Source: Nautilus pompilius
Lineage: Eukaryota > Mollusca > Cephalopoda > Nautilida > Nautilidae
DNA: 64,000 nt
NCBI GenBank assembly: GCA_018389105.1
Contig: JACATO010000645.1
Coordinates: 558,001-622,000, forward strand
Reading direction: 5' to 3'
In this document: piece by piece, positions 12,086-24,736 of the stretch
Position numbering within the stretch: position 1 is the stretch's first letter
Layout: each line of letters begins with the position of its first letter
Program-made: the position numbers and the translations under genes
The notes under the pieces: generated by a model
The model's input: the letters and a program-made list of their open reading frames with translations, nothing else
Database searches by the model: none
What the model was told of the DNA's origin: nothing

Positions 12086-12849
12086 TTTTTGCATAGTGAT
12101 TGTGTATAATGGTTATCTTCCTACTTAGATTTCCAAAATATTCATAATTACATTAAAATATCTAAATTTCAGTCTGATTTATTCATGAAGATAGTTTAAT
12201 TATTATAACAGGAAATTGACTGGGAGATAGTTTTTCTTATATTCATGTTCCTCTGTATTCTGGAATTTACTACGTTTTAAAGAAAACTGAAAGTCTAATG
12301 GATATCTTTTGGTGATGCAAGAAATTTTTTTTCTATTTAGTGCTCAGTCTCCAAATTTTCTCAAATAGCAACCGCTGCTTCTTGTCTGTGCTTCATTTTT
12401 TTGAAAACATGTATAACCAAATTTCTCTATTACAATAAGGATAATGAGGTTTATTTAGATATTGGTAAAGCTTTTAAACGCTACCTTTTAGCATACAATT
12501 TCTGAAAGAAATTTTAAATGAATGGAATCAAGCAAATGTTTTATGACATTATTTAATTTATGGTTCCCCAATATGTCAACTTTTGATAGAGGTAAGTTTG
12601 CACAAAAATGGGTACTAGGTTACTGGGGTAAATAACATAAACAATTTATCATTCTTAACTGTAAATAAATGGGTGTTACTGCAATCAGAATAAGGAGAGT
12701 ATTTTTCAAATACATTTGAAATTTGATAGTAAGTGTGTGGTGATGTTTGTACACAGAGCAAGTGGGTCACACACACAAAAAAAGTGACCCAGAATAAAGA
12801 CAGGCTATAATTTTTATCAAAACACAAATTTAGCAACATCCATATTCTG
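12086..12849. other. Non-coding stretch
   Basis: No exon or element recognised. The minus frame at 12615-12839 begins with a hydrophobic run but has no processing sites or splice context. Confidence 0.5.
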
Positions 12850-14445
12850 TTATTAAAGATAATGTTTAGAGAGAAACTTGGTAAATCAAACTACAATACG
12901 TGCATCTGACCAGAGAAGCAAGAGAGTGATATCATTTATTAATGACAGCTTTAAGTCATAACTAGTGGAGCAAGAGGGTAAGATCACTTATTAAAGATAG
13001 CTAATAAGGGAGTCTCTCTTGATAAGCAAGAGTGTAATAACATTTAATAAAGAGTTTCCAGAGATCAACTAGGTGAATTTAACTTGACAAGCAAGATGGT
13101 AATGCCATTTATTAATGACAGCTTCTTGGTGATCTTACTTGTCAAGCAACAGAGAAATTTCATTCAGTAATGAAAGCTTTTAGGTGAATTTAACTACACA
13201 AGCAAAAGGATTATGTTATTTATTAAAGACAATATCCAGGAAGCAACTAGTTGAGTCTAACTTGACAAGTATGAGTGCAGTGGAATTTATTAAATATACT
13301 TTTTAGGGAGAAATTAGGTGAATTTAGATTGATAAGCAAGATGGTAATGCCATTTATTAAAGATAGTTTCTGTGGATCAACAAGTTGAATTTAACTTGAT
13401 AAGCAAGAGGGTAATATCCCCTGGCTCATCTAGGTGAATCTAATTTAGCAGCAAGAAGATAATATCATTAATAAATCACAGTAACCTCTTGCTTGTCAAG
13501 TCAAAATCACCTAGAAGCTTCCAGGTGGATGATTTGATTAGTGTCATTTAGGGAATAACAGATGAATATGAGTCAGCAAGCAAGAATTGTGATGACAGCT
13601 TCTATGTGACTCTGACTTGAGAAGCTAAAGGTCAATGTGATTTATTAATGACAATATCTAGGTGAATTTCACAAGAGGATAAAGTCATTTGTTAAAAAAG
13701 AGTTAATAGATGAGTCTGTTCTGAGAATCAAGAGGATAATAACATGTATTAAGGACAGCTTCTAGGGAGTTTTATCTGCTAAAGAAGAGAGAATGCTGTT
13801 TATTAATTATAGCTTTTTCTATGTGAGTCTGACTGGACAAAAAAAAGAGTTGTGTCATTTATTAAATATAGTGTTTAGGGAAACTCTAGGTGAGTCTTAC
13901 CTGGTTACTAAGAGGGTAATGGAATTTACTAAATATAATGTACATTATAGACAGAAAATAGATTAATATAACTCAAAAAGGAAGCATGTAATGCCATTTA
14001 TTAATCATCAAAGACAGCTTTTAGGGTCTAATAAATGAATTTAACTTAATAAGCAAAAAGGTAAGGTCATTTACTAAAAGACACCTTCTAGGGGGGATAT
14101 AGATGAGTCTCACTGAACAAGTAAAAGGTAATACCATTTATTAAGTAAGCAAGAGAATAGTGTCATTTATTAATGATAACTTCTAGTTGATTCTCACTTG
14201 AGAAGCAAGAAAGTCATGTCCTTTATTAAAGACATCTATGTAGTAACTAGCTAAGTCTGGCTTGACCAATTTATTAATGATAGCTTAAAGGTAAGTCTGA
14301 CTAGACAAGGAAAAGATTATCAATTATTAAGGATAGTTTCCAGGAAGCAACTAGGTTGAGCCTTATTTGACAAGGAAGTGGTTGTCAGACTTGATAAACA
14401 AGAGGGTTATGTTATGTATTAAATAAAGCGTCTACAGAGAATCTG
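12850..14445. repeat. Degenerate ~60-bp minisatellite
   Basis: About 25 diverged units recur every 52-68 bp. Each is built around AAGCAAGAGGGTAAT, then CATTTATTAAAGACAGCTT, then TAGGTGAATCTAACTTGA. Unit length and sequence vary by substitutions and small indels, so this is an old array. There is no coding capacity. Confidence 0.88.
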
Positions 14446-17400
14446 GCTTTGAAGTACTATTTTTCACTCTTGTACAACTGAAAAAAAAAAAAAGTTCTGT
14501 CTTTTGCATCAAATATTTGCTAATAATAATTTTTGGTCTGATTTCATTCCTCTGTTGATACTATGTATATAAAATTATCTGCATATAAATTAGTTTGTAC
14601 TTACGTATAAAACACAGTAGAAGTACTGAGTGGAATTTTCCAAACATTCTTGTTCAGATGTGCAGTCTCTTGTTTCTTTGTGTTTGTTGTTGTTCATAAA
14701 ATCAGAAATTAATGACTTCTATTAAAATCTTACTTCATTTGGAAAAATGAAAGAGAAAGCTTCATTCAACACTGTAATCCACACGATGCCTCAAATGGTT
14801 ACAATGTTCACAGTCAGCAGTTCAAGCAAGTGGTCATATTTCTGTCTGTGAACATGAGAATCTCCAAAACATTCTTTGGAATGAATAATAACTTTTCTAG
14901 TTATATAAGATATCAGAGAAGGAGCTCAGAGAAATACTGGCAGATGAATGGTGACTCTGTTTTAAAACATTTATATAAAGGTCAGTCTTGATCTGATTGT
15001 TTCTGTCACTTGAAATAGTAATTAATCCTTTCTACAAAGATTAAAGTCTAAAGCATCTTAAAAGAATGTTTATATAGACCTGATCTTTGATTTCTAGGAT
15101 GTCTTCTATGAATGAAAATTTTTTTTCTTTTCTTCACATATGGTTTCTTTAGTTTAAATGTACATTTTTCATCATTTGGTGCTCACAGTAATGTGCATCT
15201 AAAGATGTGATGACTAGTAGTAATGAAGATATCTAGCTAATTATTTTTTTATTGACACATTATAGTACTTAAAGGAACAGCATTAATGTACACAAAAAAA
15301 TTATTTGCATATCTAATTATTTAGATGCTCATGCCTTTTTTCCTCTAAAAACTTCATATTCAAAGATACATTGAATGGATATTTATAATTGCTTGGTGAT
15401 GTTGAATTCAAAATGGTTTATGTTCAACATGAATAGTTTTTAGTAACTTGTTATAGGGATACGATATTGAATGTGCCATGTTTTATTAAATCTCCTCTAA
15501 AACATAATTTCTTTTATCAAGAGCTGTCTTATTGGTAAAGAAATATAATGGTGAGAGAAAACGGGATAAAATAGTGTCCTGACAGGATAGAAACATTTAG
15601 ATGACCAGAAATCAGATGAATTTCTCTGAAAAGAATTTTCTGAAGAAAAGACACCTGGATACTTTGCAACCAGACTTTTATTTTACATTAGCATAAAACT
15701 TACTTTTTATTTTCATATTATAAATTATATTTTCAGTGACTTCTTATATTTTCTTCTTTTTTCCTATTCTGTTCTATAGACAGGTAATCTGAAGTAATCT
15801 TTTCCGTGCTGCAGACGTTACCTGTTCCACACTCAATGTAGTCATAAATTAGATCTTCATGTTATCAACTAAAAATACTGTAAAGATTTCTTCTACCCAC
15901 CTCCTACATAATGATTAACTTTTTCACTATTTTGATGTATTCCTGAGTTGAGTTCACAATGATACAGTATGTTTGGGATTTACAGTATACTTTAAAAAAT
16001 TATTTCAGTCTTGTTTCTGTGCAATACAGCCTTGGTGTCAGATGCTGTATCTATCTACAGTCAGCACTCTCAAGCAAATGGGCTCTAGTTATTGATCTCT
16101 CTCCTCTTTAGCAGACATGGATTTGTACATGTAATTTCATTGTTTGTTCCCATCTCTACTGTTGTTAGCTAGGTTTTCTTATTACTAGACCCACTTCTGG
16201 CAAAGATGGATTTTTTTTTTGTGATTCAGGCCCCAAATATTAAAACAATTGATCATTTGAGGAGAAAAATAAAAATAAAACTTTCATGAAACATGCAAAT
16301 ATAGGATTTCTTAAGATGAAATAATTTGTTTCTGCAAAGTAAAATAAAAATATCACAATTTCTTCCAGATTTAAAGTCATTAAAAATATATATATTTCTG
16401 TATTTTCTGTATTATCTCTGTGAGAAGATTGATATTTAGCACTTAATGACTTCTGGTGTGCCATCAAGTAGAAATGCTCATATAAAAAAAAGTATTTTAA
16501 TCTAGTTTTGGGTAATTTTTAAAAGAAAATCCTTTTTTTAAAAAAACGTTTTGCTACAGTGACATCCAGAATGTTCTATATGGGTTACTATTACTTTTCT
16601 TGATCTTTCTGTCAGGTTCTTTTGTCAGAGTGCACTGGACACTTTTGTGATGGCCATTGTTTCTGGTGCCACATAACTCTTGCTGCTCACCTGAAAATAT
16701 AGCACACAGCAGCCAACAAATGGAAATTGAAATTGCTCATTATTGGTGAGGTCTATAAATATAGAACTAATTCTTTTATAAATGTTTCCTTATGACGCAG
16801 ATTCAGAAACAGATTTTTTAACTGTAATGGATTCTTTATAGAAATATCAAGCAAATGAATACAGTGATCATGTAGGCTCTCAGAATTTCATTAACAATTC
16901 TGTTTTTAACTCCTTAGCAACTAACCTGGAAATAATCATAATACATGGGTATCAAAAGTATGCCCTAAAGATTCTTTACCAAATTTAAGCCAGAAGTCTA
17001 ACCAGGCTAAGGTAACACCTTGATATAGCTCTGGGTCAATCATATGGGCATCCTGGTAAATAAACCAGCAAGAAGTCTTGCCAGCAATGCTGAGTAACTA
17101 ACAAAATTGTGCCAGAGTAAATTAGAAAAAACTTCAGTACTAGAAGGGATCCTTCATCTAAAATATTTTTTCTTCTGAACATATATGCTGATAATATTTG
17201 CAGTCATCAAGACTAGTCAAGATGGATCTTTTCTCATCTTAGATAAATCTTTGTATCTGAATCTTAGGCTTTTCAATATAGTTAAAGTGAAGGCAATTTA
17301 TTGCTGGTGATGAGTTAAATAAGGATTTTTAGCTGGCTTATAGGTGCAAGCTTTCTCCATACAATGTACTGTGTTCTTGCATACTGTCATGCTTTGAGAC

Positions 17401-20400
17401 CATAGCATTGCTCATGGTGCTATCATATTTTTACAGTTTTCTAACACTTCATATTGAATGCACTTTTCCATGTGCAATTTGATCACTGGAATAATTTCTA
17501 AGATTCAAAATTCATCCTTTTTTAATGTCAAAAACTTATAAATTATCTCTGTAGTTCTTCAATAAAAGTTTTTTTTTCCAATTTTGAAAGCTCCAAACCA
17601 TGTACCATGAGTATCAGCAAAAACTTTTTAAAGAAAACACACAAGTGACTTAAAATTTAGATGATTGGAAAGTAATCATTTAAAAGTATTTTGTTGTTGG
17701 ACATTAGTTCTTTTCAGATACCAGTTTCTAATGTTAAGCTTGGTCTTATCAATATTTGATAGATTTTTGGTGAATTATAAAAACTGCAATAATAGTTTTG
17801 ACTAAAACTTAGGCAACTGTCAAGTTAAAGTTGGCTTATTGCCACCTATAATAGAAGTTTGCTGATGTTTGAATTGTGTGAGTGCTCTATAGAAAAGCAA
17901 TGGAAAATAATAGTCAGTAATAATAATAATGGATGTGCCAAATGCACAATATTTCCTGTTACTGTCATTTTCAAGATATGGAAATGAAGTTGTTGATCTT
18001 TAACAAAATACTTCTATTAAAAGCAATTAAAATATTCCCTTGAATACGAGTCAAATATTTCTGAAAAGATGTTTTCATGGCTGGGTCTTATTAACTGTTT
18101 CTTTCACTTATTCTGATAGTCTGCCCATCTTCATAGATAACAGCACACAAACAATAAATTAAAAAGAAGCAACAATCAACCAACTAAAAGCCATAAAATT
18201 AATCTATAATTGACTCAGAAGAAAAGCTAAATATCTTCTGCAAGTAAAATAAAAAACTACTTAAGAAAAGGATGGCCAATTGATACAAATATAAATAGTG
18301 ATTTTTAAATTACTGATTAGATGGGTTTCTAAAAAATATCTACAGTATAATTTATCATTTGCATTTTTTAGTATATTAAACAGTATCTGAGTATAAAATC
18401 TTGAGCAGTGATATATTTTTAAGCTGCTCACAATTGCTTATTATTTTTTACCCTATGAAGACTTTTTGTGTTGTTCTCTTATAAGGTAACCCCATACTTA
18501 CTTTTTTCTGTGTCTGCTTGAAGAATTAGAACATAATCTCATACTGGGTGAAGCTGTTCTATCTACATCGGTGAACTTATCTTTATGATTTATTAGTATT
18601 AAGATTCCTTTAATTGTATTTAGTTTCAAGAGTGAATAAACTCTGACACATAAAAACACTGATCTTAGTGAATTCAGCTTCCTATGGTTGTTACCAAGAA
18701 AGTGATAATACTTTATATAGAATTTTCTTTTAGCAAAATTTTAACTCTACATTCATTCCATAAAATACCATCTTCTAATACGTCAGTTCAAGGTTTTTTG
18801 TATTTTCTTAATCTACACCCAGAATGCATATTTTACATTTTTTCCACAAATTCACTCGCTTATGTGCTCATATAAGCTTACATTTATTTTGATTTTAGCT
18901 GTTTATTTATTAGTTACTTCCAAAAAGTAACAGAATAAGGGTTAATACTAATAACAGATGCTAATGGTAGACTGTTTAGATATTGAGTTAGCAGATGTCA
19001 AAATGGGGTCAGGGTTTTCTTTTACAGTATCATGCATATCTTTGTTTGAATTAGGTTAGTAGTTAAAATAATTAACTATAAGTGAGATCTCTGATCTGAA
19101 AATAAATGATGAAATACAGAATCAAGTGATTATAATGCAAGTGTTAATCACCTGTTGATTTTTCATTTGGAGAACAAAGCAAAAGCAAAATTATGTTATA
19201 TTAGCAGTGATTTAAAAATTCCATTTATAGTATAAACAAGTGAAAGGAATGAAATAGGTATCCAAAAGCAATAGGTTAAATTTTCTCCCTATAATTAATT
19301 ATAAAGGATTTTCACTTAGAAATAATAAGCCAATGACTGACAATTTCATTTAAAGTCCCAGCAGTTAATGGTTTATGTACATTTTAAAAATCTACTTGTT
19401 TTATTTATTCTATATCTTAATTTGCTTCATATTTATTTTCCTAATGTTCACAGTTATTTAACTAATTACATTTACTAACTATTCTCACCAGTGTTCAGAG
19501 TTTACTATATTTTTTACAAAAAATGAAAGCGAAAAGGTGCTATCATGCACAGATTGCTTCATAGTTAGATTACATTATTCATTATAATGATATTAATAAA
19601 AATAAATGGAAATGTGTCAGACAAAGATTAAGATTCTAGGTTTTAATTTTAAAAGATGTATTTTTAAATGTTTTGATGAGTATTTCCTTCGCCTGCTTCT
19701 GTTGTTTTTTTTTTTAATTGTTGAGCTATATATACAGAAAGACTTTCCATGTAAACGCCTATAATATTAAAGAAGAAAATTTCAAAATTATCACTGTCTT
19801 TAACCACTTTATTTACACAATTTGTTGGAAGAGAAGTAAAAAATCCAGTATCAATGTTAATGCTCCAGTTCATTAAATAGTTACAAGCTAGCCAAACAGG
19901 TTTGTTTAGTAGAATCAGTAATAATGGGATGTGTAGACTTTAACGCTTTTCACTTGCAGGACACAAATTCATATCCACAAAACTAATCAGAGGAGCATAT
20001 TGATTCTTTTCCCCCCTCATCTTGTAATATTTAATACATAGTTGGTAAGCCATAGGTGTTATCAGAAATCATTGGTGCCTTTCTAACATTTGGCCCCAGG
20101 TATCTCTATTAAAAAAAAACTGAAAAGGTTTTGTTTTAAGTTATCATTTGCAATGTGTTTGGAATAATCTATTAAAAAACAATTTGCTCTATGGACAATC
20201 CATACGTGAAAAATATACTGGAAATAGGCTTCTGAATAGTGCTACAGAAAATAAGCTTTTTATTTTGTTTCTTACTGATAAAGAATTTTACTTCCATCAA
20301 ACTGTTTATTTACATAGGTGAAGTTAGTAAATTTTTAGTATAACTTTACAGTTCATCAAATATTTGTGCAGGCAACGGCAGATTGTTAACAATTTAAAAT

Positions 20401-20619
20401 CCAGTAGTTTTGTTCTATTTTTACTTCAAGCTCCCTGATAAATATTTTGTTGGCATAAATTTGTATAAATTGAAGATTTTAGTTTTTTCTTAAACTTGCA
20501 ACAGATGCAGTCTTTTTTTTAAGTATCTTAATTTTTTTTGTTCAGCTTTTTAAATAACAGATTTTTTACAGGATATTAAATTAAATAACTTAAAAAATTT
20601 GAAAAATATACTAATAAAT
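14446..20619. other. Long gene-free stretch
   Basis: AT-rich sequence downstream of CABIT gene 1. Open frames are short, hydrophobic and A/T driven. I see no transposase motif, SINE box or clear exon. AATAAA signals on minus (for example at about 20305-20310) could end the CABIT transcript. Confidence 0.5.
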
Positions 20620-21425
20620 TTAAACATAAACGTAATCTGTCTTTACTTTTATCAGAAAATCTTCTGCAACTTCAAATCTCGCCTTTTCACTTTCTTTTGA
20701 TGGTTCTTCCTGTTGCTTTGCAACAAAAATATTCAGTTCAATGATGATTTTTATATCAGCTATAAAATCAGTGCCTTTTGTTTCGCACAGGTGAAGGGCT
20801 CCTCGGATAGGTGCAGTGTTCAGGGTGTTTTTGTTATTTAAAGCCAGCTGGTATGTCAGCTGGGACAACATTGGAAGCTGATTCAGCACGTGTGCTTCCT
20901 TGTCTATGGCACATGCAAGGATGTACTTATCTTTACTGGAGTCTAACAAACTAAGAAACCCAGAAGACTTTAGGCGCAGCTGCTTTCCATGCACAATCTT
21001 AACGGTGGAACGCTGTGGTAGCTTATTCACAACATCACTGGTTACCAATGATAATTTTCGATATTCCAAAGGATTTTGTAATACCTTCACAAACAGACCT
21101 GGGGTGGACACTAGAAAATAAACTTTGCGCCCCTTTCTGTCCAGGCACTGCAAAAATCTTCTGTTGGTGGTCATACTTCTTGCTGACGAAATGCTAGATA
21201 CACTGCCAAACCTGTTGAACCCTGTGCACACATTTTCAATATAAAAAATATTCCCTTCCTTGTAGGTTTTTTTGGGGGTCTGAGTTCCACCTGGTACTTG
21301 GAAAAGATAACCAGTTATTGAGTACATTGATAAAAATCCATTGGCTCCAGACTTTAGCAGTGCTTCCAGGTTTTTAAAAGCCCTGATTTCATCTGGACTG
21401 TCTGTGTGAAGATGCACAAAGAGAC
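20620..21425 (-). CDS. CABIT gene 1, coding exon 2 (terminal)
   Basis: Encodes residues 109-376 and the TAA stop at 20620-20622. It holds most of the CABIT core and the charged C-terminus in one uninterrupted exon. Confidence 0.85.
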
Positions 21426-24400
21426 CTAGAAAAAAATCAAGTTGTGAATTATACAAAGAAACTAAAATTGGTAAAAAATGTTGTTTTTTGTGTTTTTTTA
21501 ATCTTTAAACCAGTTAATTATTTTTAATTTATTTTGCCTGGTTATTTGAAACAGATAGCTTTATTATCAGTTGGTTTGTAAATCTAATACATATTTTCAA
21601 GTGCTTGCATGTTTGTTACTTTTCATAGGTGAACCAAAGCATCTAGAGACCCCAAATTTTAGGTGAAGGTACTTCAGAATCTGGGTGAGACTTTAAGCTA
21701 CCTCACATTTGCCATAGAGGCTGTTTTGAGGTCACCAAAGGCCACTTTTCAAAAGCCCTATAGAAAACAACTTAGTTCACTGCACTCATTCTAAATAGGT
21801 GACCTCGCCACCTCAGATTATAATGAAGGTACATTAGGATCAAAGGCAGGATCCAAAGGTGACAGAGCCTGGCCTAATTCCTTTTGAATTCAAGAGAATC
21901 TAGTTCCCTAAAAACTCAACTTTGCTATGGCCATCAATAAAATACAGGGCCAATCATTGAAAGTTGTTGGCTTCATTTGGATAGTCCATGCTTTTCCTGT
22001 AGCAACTGTATGCTGGATGCTCAAGAGTTTGCCAAAGTAAAAATGTGATTTGGTTTTCACCCCAAGGAAAAACCAAAAAACGTTGTCTATAAAGAGGCTG
22101 TTATGGGACAAAGTTAAATTTAAGTGTAAAGCTTATGGAATGTTAAGAAATTTATCATTAGCATCAATTCAATGTTCATTCATTGATTATGTGTTTAAAC
22201 CATAGTTTCTCAAACTTTTATGTACTATTGCCCCCTTATGGCACTCTACATATCGTCATCGCCCCCCTACACTGTATAAAAGTAAATCAAGTTTTTTATA
22301 AACAATTTTATTTCAACTAAATTAAATAAACAAATAACATTTGGTCCTAAATGAGATGGATGTGCTTGGTGACTTTCAGCAAGATTTTTAATGTTTAGGA
22401 ACATTTTTGTTAGGTACAATCGTAAGTCACCCCATTTAATGATGGATAGACCAGAGCTTCTTGAAGTTACTGTCCATTTTATTTGGATGTATTCTTTTGA
22501 GATGATCTTTGAGCCGACCTTGCCTAATTAGAGAAAATGGAACCACAGATAAGACACATTGGATGAGTAATGTCATGTGGAGCAGTTATAAAACCAAATT
22601 TCAAATAAGTACTGTCATATTGACGTAATTTCACTCTTAATCTTCTGGATTTTTGGCAACTTTGAAGGTGGTGGGAACGACCCATTATCTTCCGATGATG
22701 AGGACATATTTTGAGGACTTCTAAAAGCACAAATTATAATTAATCAATAGGTACTCTTGTCAAAAGAAATGAGTTTTATACTTAGCAAGAGGAATAAGGC
22801 AATAAAATGAGCTAGAAAATAATATAAAGTTTAAGAAAATCATTAACACAATAAAATCAAAATAAAATAAGAAATACTTACATATCTAATATGGTGAAAT
22901 TTAAAATAATGTTTATTTAAACATCGCCCCCACCTATTGCCCCCTTGTATCTCTCTTTTGTCCCCAGGGGGGTGATATTGCCCACTTTGAGAACCGCTGG
23001 TTTAAACAAATAGAATTTATGGTTTTCATATAGATATAAAACATTTTTTACGAAAAAAGCCATTTTTTTCCCATGCAGCACCAGGTGCTGCAACTAGTTA
23101 ATAAAATAAAGTTCTTTTTTAAATGATAACAATAGCAACAAGAAAAAAACTTTTAACTCTTTGTTTACCACCTGGGTGCAATTGCACTCAACTACTTTTC
23201 CAATTCATATTTCTTAGTACTGATTAAACCGTACTGGCTGTGACATGCAATACGATGTTCATTAATAAAACCCATTGTAGCAACAATTTTGTATCACCAA
23301 TGCCACAATTTTTTCATAACAAATGTGTTGACTAAATATACAGCCAGTTCAACATAAGTACTAACTAGTGCTTCTAGGCTGGGGGTATATAAGGTGCATA
23401 GTCTCTGAAATGGTTTTTTCTTACTCTTCTTCACCAGCCAGCTGCATCGATTTTTTCCCATATCTAAAAATGGAAAGTTTACTAAGGACTTTTGCTACAT
23501 TATCCATTCTGTACAAGTCTTGTGATGGGACCCAACCACCCAGATAATCTCCATGAATTTCTATAGAAAAGAAGATCAGGGCAGCTGCCAGCATTATGGT
23601 TCTCCTAACAATCATGAAGATCAGTGATTGTTACATTTAGCAATGTCTGCGAAAAGGTCCAAACCGAGAAATATTTGCGGTCCTGTCACATGCAACAGCA
23701 GAACTGTCAAATGCTTGGTTCGGGGAACTTACAAGATTTTATAAGTATTGTTTAGGTGAGAGAGAGATGATTTTGTCTCTAGTTTGAGACAACTTCACAT
23801 AGCAGAAAAAAACTAACTTGGTACAAAAAGCCCAAAGAGGAAACTGATGCTTTTTTTTTTACTTTTTCAGTCTGCATAGAATAAATCAATTAATCAGTCA
23901 GGGCCACCTTTTATAACAATGTAGAGAAACAGTTTTAAGTATTAAATAATCATTAATTTCTTTTTGAATTCATAGTGTATAGAGTCAAGCACAGGCCATA
24001 AATAATAAATATTGCATATACACTAATAATTGGTTAGATCATAAAACAAGTATAAATGTATCATTTCTTTGCAGGGAAACTTATAATATTTCATCTGAAG
24101 AATATTGTATAAACTTTTTTTTTACACATGGAAAAAAGTTTATATTTTTTTTCTTTCAACAACAGATATTTTTACACTTTTTTTAGAAAAATTTCCAAAC
24201 TTTTTGCTTTATTTTCTCAACTTTTAAAACTAAAAATTATGAAATAATTAAGCAAAGAAAATTAAACGAATATTTTAAAAATGATAAAACCAGTCAGAAA
24301 AATCTTTAATGTGACAAATTTATAAATAGATCGGTTTTGTTATGAAGCTTTAATAGGGTTTTGTACCTGGTGATTGTTAGCAGCACAGAAAGAGTATTTC

Positions 24401-24736
24401 TATACACTCACCTGAATACAGTTCAGGAATCACTACCTCATTCCTGACTATGCTGCTGCTGCTGCCAGTTGATGTTCTCTCAGGGATGTTCTTTGCCCAC
24501 CGCTGATTTACTTCATGCAGGCTATGTAACAGCACTGGTTTGCTTAAATCAAAAGGAAGTGGGAGGGTTGTCCTGACAATCTGATCATCCTTACTGAATT
24601 TTACTACCAAGGGAAGGCTAAACTGTCGAACAATTTCACACAGTGTGTATGCTTGTGTGCTCCATTTGATTTCCATGTCAGTGGTCTGTAGCTGGTGCTG
24701 GGAGTTACTAAAGGAGTTCAGTGACTTTCGACTCAT
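20620..24736 (-). CDS. CABIT-domain protein 1 (GAREM/THEMIS-related)
   Basis: Coding exons 24412..24736 and 20620..21425 join to 376 aa. The donor is TTCAG|gtgagt and the acceptor ttttttctag, splitting Gly109 in phase 1. The CABIT domain, found in THEMIS, GAREM and Drosophila Serrano as an adaptor in receptor and MAPK signalling, fits throughout. It begins at residue 25 (WSTQAYTL) with the LP motif at 41-42. IPELYSGLFV falls at 103-112. The conserved cysteine core is FLQCLDRKG at 199-207, followed by VYFLVSTPGLF to 220. The closing segment VVNKLPQRSTVKIV is at 240-253. The C-terminus is a short charged tail. No second CABIT, SAM domain or proline-rich motif follows, making it shorter than GAREM or THEMIS. 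The start Met has a fair context (gccATGa) but the frame is open upstream, so an earlier start is possible. A role in signalling is inferred from the family only. Confidence 0.82.
21583..23097 (+). pseudogene. Helitron 3' tail, inverted copy, interrupted by a hAT element
   Basis: The + strand reads FAMAINKIQGQSLKVVG at about 21920, then the shifted CFS and KTKN.VYKEA blocks, as in the copy at 11.4-12.1 kb. After the hAT insertion (22201..22999) the Helitron resumes at 23008. It ends at 23097 with a perfect palindromic stem GCAGCACC/GGTGCTGC (23075-23091), two bases, and CTAG (23094-23097) before a T. A short hairpin just before CTRR is the standard Helitron 3' end. It lies in the intron of CABIT gene 1, antisense to it. 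Confidence 0.85.
22201..22999. mobile_element. hAT element with 8-bp target duplication and BED-finger remnant
   Basis: The ends are CATAGTTTCTCAAAC on the left and, inverted on the right, CAGCGGTTCTCAAAG, the CAGNGGTTCTCAAA type of hAT terminal repeat. GTTTAAAC flanks both sides (22193-22200 and 23000-23007). Inside, on minus (22524-22730), the sequence reads YDSTYLKFGFI, then PMCLICGSIFSN. This resembles the N-terminal zinc-finger region (..YLKFGF....PQC..CG..LSN) of SCAND3/ZBED-type hAT transposases. Most of the transposase is missing, so it is an internally deleted copy. Confidence 0.85.
23421..23615 (-). CDS. Small secreted-peptide-like ORF (candidate neuropeptide precursor)
   Basis: A 64-codon minus ORF starts at ATG (23613-23615). 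It opens with two arginines and a hydrophobic core (TIMLAAALIFFSIEIHG), as in a signal peptide. The remaining segment contains DLYRMDNVAKVLSKL and ends SIFRYGKK before a short acidic tail. RYG followed by a dibasic pair is how alpha-amidated -RYamide peptides are processed. The helical stretch before RYG loosely recalls the NPY/NPF layout, but the R.R[FY] signature is incomplete. It sits in the CABIT gene 1 intron on the same strand, next to Helitron debris. The frame could be chance; no homologue is recognised. Confidence 0.25.
   Translation of the reverse strand: MIVRRTIMLAAALIFFSIEIHGDYLGGWVPSQDLYRMDNVAKVLSKLSIFRYGKKSMQLAGEEE
24412..24736 (-). CDS. CABIT gene 1, coding exon 1
   Basis: Encodes residues 1-108 plus the first base of Gly109: a polar N-terminus, the WST.AYTL..I...FSLP opening strands of CABIT, a serine-rich loop, and the IPELYS strand at the donor. 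Confidence 0.8.

Noticed and set aside
12615-12839. Minus frame with a hydrophobic start, considered as a secreted peptide
   Set aside because: No amidation or dibasic sites after the hydrophobic run, and the composition follows local A/T bias.
16600-16690. Terminal-exon-like minus frame after ttttcag
   Set aside because: Only about 20 codons, with no partner exon or similarity.
20900-21197. Plus-strand frames opposite CABIT gene 1 exon 2
   Set aside because: Antisense shadows of a well-supported exon.
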